A stretch of DNA of 16,136 nt from Nitrospiraceae bacterium (GTDB lineage Bacteria > Nitrospirota > Nitrospiria > Nitrospirales > Nitrospiraceae): the NCBI GenBank assembly GCA_014534095.1, contig JACVSD010000032.1, forward strand, positions 1 through 16,136, written 5' to 3'. The notes under the pieces were generated by a model, which saw only the letters and a list, made by a program, of their open reading frames with translations, ran no database searches and was not told the DNA's origin. Numbering within the stretch: the stretch's first letter is position 1; each line of letters starts with the position of its first letter. A program made the position numbers and the translations under genes. Of the stretch, positions 1-6,153 are shown piece by piece.

Positions 1-1
1 A

Positions 2-349
2 TTGATAACCCTTCACACCGTGCAGGCCAGGAAACTCATGAACGTCAATGACTACCGGCCTGCACTTGCCTGGCTCGACCAACTCTTAGACAGCTATATA
101 CCGAAGAACTGGATTCTTGCGGCGAAAGAAGCCTTTTTGCTCAGAAGCGAGCTTTATCAAAGGCTGGACGAGCCGACCCGGGCGTTAGAAAATCTGAACA
201 TGGTCCTGCAAGTCGATCCTTCCGATCCCAAAGCCTTACTTGCTCGAGGTAAACTGCAGCAGGCGCGTCTTCAGGGAATACTGGCGAAGGACGACTTCGA
301 GCATGCTTGTCTATTGGGTTCGGTGGAGGCGTGCCGGCAGCTTCCATAA
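2..349 (+). CDS. TPR-repeat protein, C-terminal part (5' end outside window)
   Basis: The reading frame is open from the window edge to a TAA at 347-349. A TTG at 2-4 could formally start it, but there is no room to see an upstream RBS, so it is most likely the 3' part of a longer gene. The 115 visible residues are helical with tetratricopeptide spacing: residues about 20-80 hold two helix pairs (ALAWLDQLL..., then RALENLNMVLQVDPSDPKAL, a classic TPR consensus with the D-P-x-x-P turn). The tail (ACLLGSVEACRQL) resembles the end of a Sel1/TPR solenoid. TPR proteins are scaffolds for protein-protein contact; no catalytic domain is visible and no specific partner can be named. It ends 35 bp before a strong promoter-like sequence, so it is probably not in the same transcript as the oxidoreductase genes. 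Confidence 0.7.
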   Translation: MITLHTVQARKLMNVNDYRPALAWLDQLLDSYIPKNWILAAKEAFLLRSELYQRLDEPTRALENLNMVLQVDPSDPKALLARGKLQQARLQGILAKDDFEHACLLGSVEACRQLP

Positions 350-383
350 CGCACACACCGCCGCCTAAGTGCCTCCCGCTTTA

Positions 384-413
384 TTGACAGCCTGGAACAG
401 CCGCGCCTAGAAT
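384..413 (+). promoter_or_regulatory. sigma70-like promoter for the oxidoreductase operon
   Basis: A perfect -35 hexamer TTGACA at 384-389 is followed after 18 bp by TAGAAT at 408-413, one mismatch from TATAAT. Transcription would start near 420. The nearest downstream gene starts at about 619, giving an untranslated leader of roughly 200 nt. This is the only strong promoter candidate I see between the TPR gene and the five oxidoreductase genes. Consensus match only; no mapped start site. Confidence 0.6.
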
Positions 414-618
414 ATGGCCTCTTCCAGGCCGGGGTTTTCGAGGGCGTCTTAGTTCAAAAGGCCTAAACCCATCTTATCCCGTAAGCCCAAAGCTCCCCTA
501 GGTGGGCCTTCTGCGAGGTTGCCAAAGAGGTAAAAGAAAGCTTAGAGTGGGGGAATACGAAACCTGTGAAACGTCCTGATTTTGCCCTCACAACCTTTTG
601 CTCGGAGTGTACGCCGTG
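414..618 (+). other. long 5' leader region, possibly structured
   Basis: There is no convincing gene in this stretch between the promoter and the first oxidoreductase gene. It contains complementary segments: AAGGCC at 458-463 against GGCCTT at 505-510, and GCCCA at 485-489 against TGGGC at 503-507. These are mutually exclusive helices sharing the 503-510 segment. I do not recognise a known riboswitch class. A GGAG at 604-607 is the likely ribosome-binding site for the next gene. Confidence 0.3.
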
Positions 619-1254
619 ATGAGTGAATACCGTGTGCTTCCAGGTCCCGAACACTTCCTTCCTCCTGCTGCGGCCGCCATGGGTATCCGGTTGCCGAACC
701 CTGGAGAAGCTCATATCAATGGTGTCATTGTTTCCGAGGAAAAGGCTTATCAGGAAGCCGCCAAGCAATTCTTGATGGCCACAGTACCCACCATATTTCC
801 TGGCCCGTTGGTGCTCTGGGCGTGGAATGAAAAGGCCGCTAAGAAAGCCACGGCCGTACGGCATCTGTACAATACTCTTAAAGAATGCGTGCAGTCAGGG
901 CAAAAGCCGATGTTGATTCCTATGCCGGACTATCGGCCGAAATATCCAAAGATCGATCCGGAAATCGAAATCAATCCGAACCATCCAAACCTGACCATCT
1001 GGCACAATAAGATCGATTGCTGCATGTTCATCGGTGTCCATTGCCACCAGGCCAATCTCTCGCTAAAAATTATCCGCGGCGGAACCTCCTGCTATACCAT
1101 TGCCATGTGCGCTCAGGCCGGGCACGAGGACGCCATGCTCTCATTCCGTGACGCATCCGTCGACAAGATCATGTATCTGGCTGACTGGGTCAAAAAGCTG
1201 AAAGGCACCGTCCAACCCAAATTGGCATCAGCCAAGAACAGCGCCTCGAACTAA
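619..1254 (+). CDS. 2-oxoacid:ferredoxin oxidoreductase epsilon-like accessory subunit (CO dehydrogenase beta/ACS epsilon-like)
   Basis: A 211-residue soluble protein, first gene of a five-gene oxidoreductase cluster. The start is taken as ATG at 619 (MSEYRVLPGP...) because GGAG at 604-607 is well placed for it or for the adjacent GTG at 616; the TTG at 598 lies upstream of that site. The segment VIVSEEKAYQEAAKQFL...TIFPGPLVLWAW and the later NLTIWHNKIDCCMFIGVHCHQ resemble the nucleotide-binding-like fold of CO dehydrogenase/acetyl-CoA synthase epsilon (CODH beta-family) proteins. I recall this family as the extra subunit in five-subunit 2-oxoacid:ferredoxin oxidoreductases of Nitrospira and Aquificales; that assignment is from memory plus context. 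Clustered cysteines and histidines (CCMFIGVHCH) could bind metal, but no canonical cluster motif is present. It is followed 36 bp later by the alpha subunit gene. Confidence 0.65.
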   Translation: MSEYRVLPGPEHFLPPAAAAMGIRLPNPGEAHINGVIVSEEKAYQEAAKQFLMATVPTIFPGPLVLWAWNEKAAKKATAVRHLYNTLKECVQSGQKPMLIPMPDYRPKYPKIDPEIEINPNHPNLTIWHNKIDCCMFIGVHCHQANLSLKIIRGGTSCYTIAMCAQAGHEDAMLSFRDASVDKIMYLADWVKKLKGTVQPKLASAKNSASN

Positions 1255-1274
1255 CGTCGAGTGCAACGAGATTG

Positions 1275-1282
1275 AAAGGAGG
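1275..1282 (+). promoter_or_regulatory. strong Shine-Dalgarno of the alpha subunit gene
   Basis: AAAGGAGG lies 8 nt before the ATG at 1291. It fixes the start of the alpha subunit and suggests high translation. Confidence 0.7.
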
Positions 1283-1290
1283 CTGGATCC

Positions 1291-2502
1291 ATGGCAGAAG
1301 TAAAATCCCTCATCGGGACAAAAAATAAAAAGGGCCAGACGTATACCGACACGTGGACAATGATGCACGACGCGCCTCGTACGCCGTCGTTCTACACTGG
1401 CAGCGAAGTTATCAAGGAAGCGCTGCGCCGCGCGAGTTGCGACGTCATGATCGCCTATCCCATCACGCCACAAAGTGAAGCTGCCGCCTTGATCGGCGAA
1501 TTATTCGCTGAAGGATACATTGGCGACTACTTTCGCGGCGAGAGTGAGTTTGCAGTCATGTCCCAATGCGCAGGCGCGTCTTTCGGTGGCGCACGCGTGT
1601 TCACAACGACCGCAGGACCGGGGACCATGCGTGCGATGGAGAATTTCCCAATGTGGGCCGGAGCACGCTTGCCGATCCAGATGATTGTCACCTGTCGCGG
1701 GATTAACTCGCCGCTGTCTATTCAGCCGGACACGCTCGAAATCGCCTACCTGCTGAACACCGGCATGCTCGTCTGGCATGCGGAAACGGCCCAGGACTTC
1801 TTTGACTGGATCCTCAAGGGCTATATGGTGTCCGAAGAACCGGATGTGCATCTGCCGCTCGCGCTTTGCTGCGACGGATTCTTTGTCACCCATACCAAGG
1901 ACGTGGTCAATTTAACACCGGCTGACATGTGCCTGCCTCCATACGATCCTTACCGCTCTCCGGTACCCTGCATGGATATGGAATGCCCGCCGGTCCGCAT
2001 GATGCGCGACCCGTTTGTCATGAAGAGTAATTACATCAGCTATGCCACCCATGCGAGTTGGCAGCAGGAAATATGGGCGGCGATCGAACGGTCACGCAAG
2101 CATACCATCAAGTGGATCAACGGCTTGATCGATACAGAAAACGTCGATGCCGATATCATGATCGTCGCCTCGGGTACGGCGGTGTCGCAGGGCCGCGAAG
2201 CAATCCGTCTCCTTGAAGATGAAGGAGTGCGTTGTGGGTTGGTCAAAGTGAAGTCGCTTCGCCCCTGGCCAGAAGAAGAAATCCGTGAAGCCACAAAGAA
2301 TGCCAAACACATTTTCGTGCCGGAATTTAACGTGACCGGCTGGTTGGCCAAAGAGATCAAGGCGACGGTTCCCAATCATCAACGCGTGCATGCCGGCCCG
2401 CATGTCTGCGGTGGAATGACCATGCCGCCTGAAATCATCGTATCTGAAATCAAGACCGTTCTTGGGATGAAGACCTTCTCCCTCGCCGGTCGTGGCAGCT
2501 GA
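1291..2502 (+). CDS. porA: 2-oxoacid:ferredoxin oxidoreductase, alpha subunit
   Basis: Alpha subunit (403 aa) of a TPP-dependent 2-oxoacid:ferredoxin oxidoreductase, which interconverts a 2-oxoacid plus CoA with an acyl-CoA, CO2 and reduced ferredoxin. Residues about 35-240 form the pyrimidine-binding domain, with the family signature YPITP at 56-60 and the glycine-rich segment TTTAGPGTMRAMEN. Residues about 280-395 form the transketolase C-like domain (ADIMIVASGTAVSQGREA..., VKVKSLRPWPEEE). A strong RBS 8 nt upstream supports the ATG. The N-terminus carries an extension of about 30 residues before the conserved core, rich in polar residues. The alpha, beta, gamma and ferredoxin chains are separate genes, as in the multi-subunit enzymes of reductive-TCA autotrophs. 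The symbol por is provisional: sequence reading alone does not separate pyruvate from 2-oxoglutarate enzymes. Confidence 0.88.
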   Translation: MAEVKSLIGTKNKKGQTYTDTWTMMHDAPRTPSFYTGSEVIKEALRRASCDVMIAYPITPQSEAAALIGELFAEGYIGDYFRGESEFAVMSQCAGASFGGARVFTTTAGPGTMRAMENFPMWAGARLPIQMIVTCRGINSPLSIQPDTLEIAYLLNTGMLVWHAETAQDFFDWILKGYMVSEEPDVHLPLALCCDGFFVTHTKDVVNLTPADMCLPPYDPYRSPVPCMDMECPPVRMMRDPFVMKSNYISYATHASWQQEIWAAIERSRKHTIKWINGLIDTENVDADIMIVASGTAVSQGREAIRLLEDEGVRCGLVKVKSLRPWPEEEIREATKNAKHIFVPEFNVTGWLAKEIKATVPNHQRVHAGPHVCGGMTMPPEIIVSEIKTVLGMKTFSLAGRGS

Positions 2503-2553
2503 ACAATAAACACCGTAAGCACACCGCGACTCGCTCGCGATTGAGGAGGCCCC

Positions 2554-3456
2554 ATGAGCAAAGAACGTATTCAAATATCAGAAGCCTTGTACGATATCAT
2601 GCCCTCGGATTACCAGGATCTCGTCAAGAGCGCGACCTACGGTAAGGATGATCGAGGCTGGAAAGATATCGGCAATAGCAAAGAACTGATCGAGCAGCAT
2701 TCATTGTGCGCCGGCTGCCCCGAGTCGATGGCTTTCCGGTACATCCTCGCCTCGCTGCCTAATCCGGAAGACACCGTGATGGTCGGTTCCACCGGTTGCA
2801 CGAGTCTCGTATTTCCGATGGTCGCCGTGCACAACATCCATTCACTGTTCGGCAATCAAAATGCCGTGGCCTCGGGGCTCAAGAGAGCCCTCAGTGTCCG
2901 CTTTCCCGGTCGTGTAAAGGACGTCGTCGTCCTCGCCGGCGACGGAGCCACGGTCGATATCGGTTTGGACATGACGCTCCAAGCCTGGTTCCGTCAGGAA
3001 AAATTCACCACGATCTGCTTCGATAACGAGCTCTATGCGAATACGGGTGGACAGGAGAGCGGCCTGATGCAGAAGGGCTTTGTCGCCAAGATGGCCCCCG
3101 TGGGGAAGTTATTTGATAAGGTCCGGCTGCCGGAGATCGCTCGCGAGTCCGGTTGTCACTATGTCGTTAACTGCACGGTGAGTAAGCCGTCGTTGGTTGA
3201 GAAGGTCATTCGCAATGCGGTGCACATCGCGCGGGAGATCGGTCCAACCTATCTCCAACTCTACACACCCTGCATTCTTGAAATTGGAAAGAACAGCATG
3301 GAAGGGTTGCAGGAGATGCGTGATTCGGAGAAGCCGACCGAGCGGTTCGCCTACAAGGAATACGTCAGCGAGCCGGCGAAGCAACTTCTGGCCGAACTTG
3401 CCGCCAAAGACAAGGAGCGGAAGGCCGCGGCCAAGCAACTTGCGGGTCAAGCCTAA
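2554..3456 (+). CDS. porB: 2-oxoacid:ferredoxin oxidoreductase, beta subunit (TPP-binding)
   Basis: TPP-diphosphate-binding subunit of 300 aa. The TPP motif is clear: AGDGATVDIG at 128-137 followed by N158 and NTGGQ at 163-167. Cysteines C52 and C55 (LCAGCPE), C82 (GSTGCTS) and C240 (YTPC) sit where PorB-type subunits ligate the [4Fe-4S] cluster next to TPP, so the full ligand set appears intact. The C-terminus ends in a lysine- and alanine-rich helix. It starts 51 bp after the alpha stop with GAGGAGG just upstream of the ATG. A Shine-Dalgarno for the following gamma gene (GGAGG, 3464-3468) lies just after its stop, consistent with one transcript. Substrate specificity is unresolved. Confidence 0.88.
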   Translation: MSKERIQISEALYDIMPSDYQDLVKSATYGKDDRGWKDIGNSKELIEQHSLCAGCPESMAFRYILASLPNPEDTVMVGSTGCTSLVFPMVAVHNIHSLFGNQNAVASGLKRALSVRFPGRVKDVVVLAGDGATVDIGLDMTLQAWFRQEKFTTICFDNELYANTGGQESGLMQKGFVAKMAPVGKLFDKVRLPEIARESGCHYVVNCTVSKPSLVEKVIRNAVHIAREIGPTYLQLYTPCILEIGKNSMEGLQEMRDSEKPTERFAYKEYVSEPAKQLLAELAAKDKERKAAAKQLAGQA

Positions 3457-3473
3457 GAAAACCGGAGGCGTTC

Positions 3474-4181
3474 ATGATCAAGAAAAGACTCAACATTCGG
3501 ATGTCCGGCTTAGGCGGACAGGGTGCGGTGACTGCCGCCCATGTGTTGGCCATGGCAGCCAACCGCGACGGGAAGTTCTCCATTTCCAATCCGTTCTTCG
3601 GCGCAGAAAAGCGTATGGCGCCGGCGGAAAGCTACTGCCGCATTGGAATTGAGCGCATCTATGACCGCGGCGAGTTGGTGTTCCCTGACGTGATCCAAGT
3701 ATTTCACCCTCAGGTCATTACGATGGGGAAAAGCTACACCATGCCGTTCTATTCGGGAGTGAAAGAAGGTGGCGTCGTCGTGATCAACTCCGCCCAGCCG
3801 CTTCTGTCGGAAGAAGACATCCAGCGGCTTAAGGACCTGAACGTCGCCCTCTTTTACATTGCCGGTACAGAGTTGGCTATTGAGGTAGCCGGTACCGAAT
3901 TGTCAACGAACATGGCGATGATTGGCTCGGTTGCGGGTATCACGAAATGCGTATCGATGGACGCATTGGATGGCGCGCTTCAAGAGCGGTTCGGAAAGAA
4001 ATTCGTCGCCTCCGGCGGAACTGCCTCGTTGGACGAAGCCATCAAAAAGAAATTCGCCAAGAAAGAAATGCTCCTGGCGAAGAATTTGGCTACCGTGAAA
4101 CGGGCGTATGAAATCGCCGGTGAATGGGCGGAAAAGAACCACGTTGAGTTGCGAGTCGGCAATCCGGCCGTCGCCGCATAA
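3474..4181 (+). CDS. porG: 2-oxoacid:ferredoxin oxidoreductase, gamma subunit
   Basis: Gamma subunit of 235 aa. The N-terminal signature GLGGQG at 12-17 and the following helix (AVTAAHVLAMAA) match the nucleotide-like fold of the gamma domain, which in this enzyme family contributes to coenzyme A binding. Residues 38-60 (SNPFFGAEKRMAPAESYCRIG) are the conserved segment after the loop. The ATG at 3474 has GGAGG five bases upstream and lies 17 bp after the beta stop. The C-terminal 50 residues are lysine-rich helices, extending past the core domain. It is followed 14 bp later by the ferredoxin subunit. Family assignment is firm; substrate is not. Confidence 0.87.
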   Translation: MIKKRLNIRMSGLGGQGAVTAAHVLAMAANRDGKFSISNPFFGAEKRMAPAESYCRIGIERIYDRGELVFPDVIQVFHPQVITMGKSYTMPFYSGVKEGGVVVINSAQPLLSEEDIQRLKDLNVALFYIAGTELAIEVAGTELSTNMAMIGSVAGITKCVSMDALDGALQERFGKKFVASGGTASLDEAIKKKFAKKEMLLAKNLATVKRAYEIAGEWAEKNHVELRVGNPAVAA

Positions 4182-4195
4182 GAGAAGGACTTTGC

Positions 4196-4474
4196 ATGTA
4201 TAACGTCGCACAAGTCATCGACGAGAAATGTGTTGCAAAAAAAGGCTGTCGCCTTTGCATTATGTATTGTCCTGAGGCCAACTGCTTGGACTTGAATTCG
4301 TCCAGAATGGTGGCCGAAGTGAATATAGATCGTTGTAAGGGCTGTGAACTCTGCGTCGTCGTCTGTAATGCAGCCAAGCACGAGGCCATCCTCATGCAGG
4401 CGGTGAGCGCGACGGGACAGCTGATGTCGAAGAAGGGCGAATCGGCAGCACTTGGCCAAGCCTACCAAGGCTAA
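4196..4474 (+). CDS. porD: 2-oxoacid:ferredoxin oxidoreductase, delta subunit (2[4Fe-4S] ferredoxin)
   Basis: A 92-residue ferredoxin-like subunit with two [4Fe-4S] binding motifs: C12-x5-C18-x2-C21-x3-C25-P and C47-x2-C50-x2-C53-x3-C57. The first motif has a five-residue spacer after its first cysteine instead of the usual two; I believe this form (CxAxKGCxxC) is known in related ferredoxin subunits. The protein would carry electrons between the TPP-proximal cluster of the beta subunit and free ferredoxin. The ATG has AGAAGGA about 8 nt upstream. It is the last gene before the intrinsic terminator at 4493-4526, which fits the end of the operon. Confidence 0.88.
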   Translation: MYNVAQVIDEKCVAKKGCRLCIMYCPEANCLDLNSSRMVAEVNIDRCKGCELCVVVCNAAKHEAILMQAVSATGQLMSKKGESAALGQAYQG

Positions 4475-4492
4475 CAGCCCAGGACGTCTCGG

Positions 4493-4526
4493 AAACCCCA
4501 TAGCGTTCGACGCTATGGGGTTTTTT
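4493..4526 (+). terminator. intrinsic terminator of the oxidoreductase operon
   Basis: A perfect inverted repeat, 4493-4506 against 4510-4523, with the GC-rich core CCCCATAGCG pairing with CGCTATGGGG and a tiny TCG loop, runs straight into T6 at 4521-4526. It starts 18 bp after the ferredoxin subunit stop. This is a textbook rho-independent terminator; the A-tract on the other side could make it work from both directions. Confidence 0.92.
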
Positions 4527-4546
4527 GTTGAGCAGGAGGGTAATCC

Positions 4547-4816
4547 GTGGGAAGCGAAGATAATGTCCTTCGGGAATTGCTCGGGGAGATTTCCAGTCTC
4601 ATTAGCGCGTATCCGAAAGAATTAGAGCGGCGCGCCTCCATCATCCAGGCGGGAGGGAAAGACCCGGAGTTGGTGGAAAAATTAGTAAAGGCGGCCGACA
4701 CCATGCGAGACAGCGGGAACCTCTATCTGACCTGGGCCAAGCACTATGCTGCGGTCGCGGAGGGGAACTCGGATGCCTCATCGGATGAAGATGAGACGGA
4801 AGATTTCGATGTGTAA
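4547..4816 (+). CDS. small acidic helical protein of unknown function
   Basis: An 89-residue protein with GTG start at 4547, supported by AGGAGGG at 4534-4540 six nucleotides upstream. Residues about 5-70 are predicted helical by eye (LRELLGEISSLISAYPKELERR..., LVEKLVKAADTMRDSGNLYLTWAKHYAAVAEG), and residues 73-89 are a strongly acidic tail (SDASSDEDETEDFDV). There is no signal peptide, membrane segment or known motif. It begins only 20 bp after the T-tract of the oxidoreductase terminator, so it depends either on read-through or on a promoter hidden inside the previous gene. I do not recognise a family. The good RBS and clean in-frame structure make a real gene likely. Confidence 0.7.
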   Translation: MGSEDNVLRELLGEISSLISAYPKELERRASIIQAGGKDPELVEKLVKAADTMRDSGNLYLTWAKHYAAVAEGNSDASSDEDETEDFDV

Positions 4817-4845
4817 AAAAGTCTCCCTATTATCGAGGGACTTTT
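4817..4845 (+). terminator. possible weak terminator after the small acidic gene
   Basis: Directly after the stop codon, AAAAGTCTCCCT can pair with AGGGACTTTT (two-base bulge, seven-base loop), ending in a short T4 run at 4842-4845. The U-tract is short, so this is only a moderate candidate. It also overlaps the possible tRNA promoter. Confidence 0.4.
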
Positions 4846-4853
4846 GCTAAGAT
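4845..4853 (+). promoter_or_regulatory. possible extended -10 element for tRNA-Asn
   Basis: TGCTAAGAT is an extended -10 (TGn plus TAAGAT) located 25 bp before the tRNA gene. No good -35 hexamer is present at the expected distance, which is tolerated for extended -10 promoters. Weak call. Confidence 0.3.
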
Positions 4854-4878
4854 ACCACCCTCCGATTGCCCCACGTGT

Positions 4879-4954
4879 TCCCCGGTAGCTCAGTTGGTAG
4901 AGCAGCCGGCTGTTAACCGGCTGGTCGCAGGTTCGAGTCCTGCCCGGGGAGCCA
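4879..4954 (+). tRNA. tRNA-Asn (anticodon GTT)
   Basis: Full cloverleaf by eye. The acceptor arm TCCCCGG (4879-4885) pairs with CCGGGGA (4944-4950). The D-arm is GCTC/GAGC with loop AGTTGGTA. The anticodon arm GCCGG/CCGGC has loop CTGTTAA, anticodon GTT at 4912-4914. The T-arm GCAGG/CCTGC has loop TTCGAGT. Discriminator G at 4951 is followed by an encoded CCA (4952-4954). Length is 76 nt, with no oddities. It reads AAC and AAU codons. Confidence 0.97.
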
Positions 4955-5067
4955 TATTTGCTTAATCCGGCCCTGCCCCATCTCCCAGTGCCACATCGCG
5001 CTCGCTCACGAGACTGCCTCGAGTTGTGGTCGGTCTCTGCCGCACATCGTGAACATGGCGTGCACCA

Positions 5068-6099
5068 ATGAGTGATGACAGCCCACCTTGCCCCCCTGCA
5101 ATTGGCGGCGGTATGGACCAGGATGTGTCATCATTTCGGCCCATCCGTGCCCTTCGCAATGCGCATGTAATGACCCTGGTCCCTCGCTACTGGCCCCGCG
5201 ATACTTCCTTGCTGGGACTGCCGCAGGAAGGACGGTTCTTCGCCGTCACACCCGATACCCAACTATACGGATGGTGTCATTGGCAGAAAGACCGTACCTC
5301 CTGCCCTACCGTCATCTTGGTGCACGGACTTGAAGGCAGCAGCGAGTCGCATTACATGCGGGGTATCACGGCCAAAGTCTATGCGGCAGGATGTAATGTG
5401 ATTAGAATGAATCAACGCACCTGTGGCGGCACTGAGCATTTGACCCCTACGCTTTATAACAGCGGCCTAAGCGGTGACTATCGAACGATCATCCGGGAAT
5501 TGACGCACCATGACCAGCTCAACCGCATATGGCTGGTGGGTTACTCTATGGGAGGGAACCTCGTGCTGAAAGCGGCTGGCGAACTGGGCACCACTGAACC
5601 GGCGTTCGCCGGGGCAGTGGGGGTCTGTCCCAACATCGACCCCACACAGTGTGTTCGAGCGCTGGAAGAGCGCAGGAACTGGCTCTACCACCAGCATTTT
5701 CTCGTCCGGCTCAAGGCGAGACTCCGGCGAAAAGCTGCTCTGCTGCCCGGTCGATGGGATCTGACTGGGCTGAACCGCATCACGCGTATTACCGACTTCG
5801 ACGACCGGTATACCGCGCCGGACGGCGGCTATCGGAACGCTGAGGAGTATTATGATCGTGCCGGCGCCCGCCACGTGTTGGCCCAGATCGGCGTCCCCAC
5901 GCTGATCATCACGGCCCAGGATGACCCCTTCATTCCTTTTCCGATGTTCGCCCTGCCGCTGCTAGAGAACCATCCGAAGATTCGTCTCCTGGCTCCCCGC
6001 CACGGAGGCCACTGCGGCTTTTTCCACCGGAGCGCAACCGGTGAAGATCCGTACTGGGCTGAAAATCGCATTGTGGAGTTTATACGCCAATCGCGATGA
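5068..6099 (+). CDS. yheT: YheT-family alpha/beta hydrolase
   Basis: A 343-residue cytosolic alpha/beta-hydrolase of the YheT/ABHD1-3-like family. Motifs in order are an N-terminal NAHVMTLVPRYWPR (about 31-44) typical of the family; the oxyanion segment VHGLEGSSESHYMRG (85-99); the nucleophile elbow GYSMGG with Ser160; the acid in QDDPFIP (Asp285/286); and the catalytic His315 in HGGHCGF. The triad is complete. Members are putative esterases or acyltransferases whose natural substrates are mostly unknown. The ATG at 5068 has no clear Shine-Dalgarno; an in-frame ATG at 5113 (MDQDVSSFRPI) is an alternative that still keeps all conserved parts. It is transcribed towards, and ends 54 bp from, the 3' end of the proteasome operon. 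The preceding 113 bp after the tRNA hold no recognisable signal. Confidence 0.85.
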   Translation: MSDDSPPCPPAIGGGMDQDVSSFRPIRALRNAHVMTLVPRYWPRDTSLLGLPQEGRFFAVTPDTQLYGWCHWQKDRTSCPTVILVHGLEGSSESHYMRGITAKVYAAGCNVIRMNQRTCGGTEHLTPTLYNSGLSGDYRTIIRELTHHDQLNRIWLVGYSMGGNLVLKAAGELGTTEPAFAGAVGVCPNIDPTQCVRALEERRNWLYHQHFLVRLKARLRRKAALLPGRWDLTGLNRITRITDFDDRYTAPDGGYRNAEEYYDRAGARHVLAQIGVPTLIITAQDDPFIPFPMFALPLLENHPKIRLLAPRHGGHCGFFHRSATGEDPYWAENRIVEFIRQSR

Positions 6100-6153
6100 G
6101 TCACAGCCAGCCGTTGGAACAGCGGCCCTACTGATGAGCGCCAGGACGATCGC

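Noticed and set aside
598..618. TTG start at 598 for the epsilon-like subunit
   Set aside because: The only Shine-Dalgarno-like site (GGAG, 604-607) lies downstream of it and fits GTG 616 or ATG 619.
4955..5067. Search for a promoter or small RNA between tRNA-Asn and yheT
   Set aside because: No convincing -35/-10 pair, hairpin with T-run or short gene was seen.
6100..6153. Possible bidirectional terminator between yheT and pafA
   Set aside because: Only a five-base GAGCG/CGCTC pairing with a ten-base loop and no T-tract; too weak to call.
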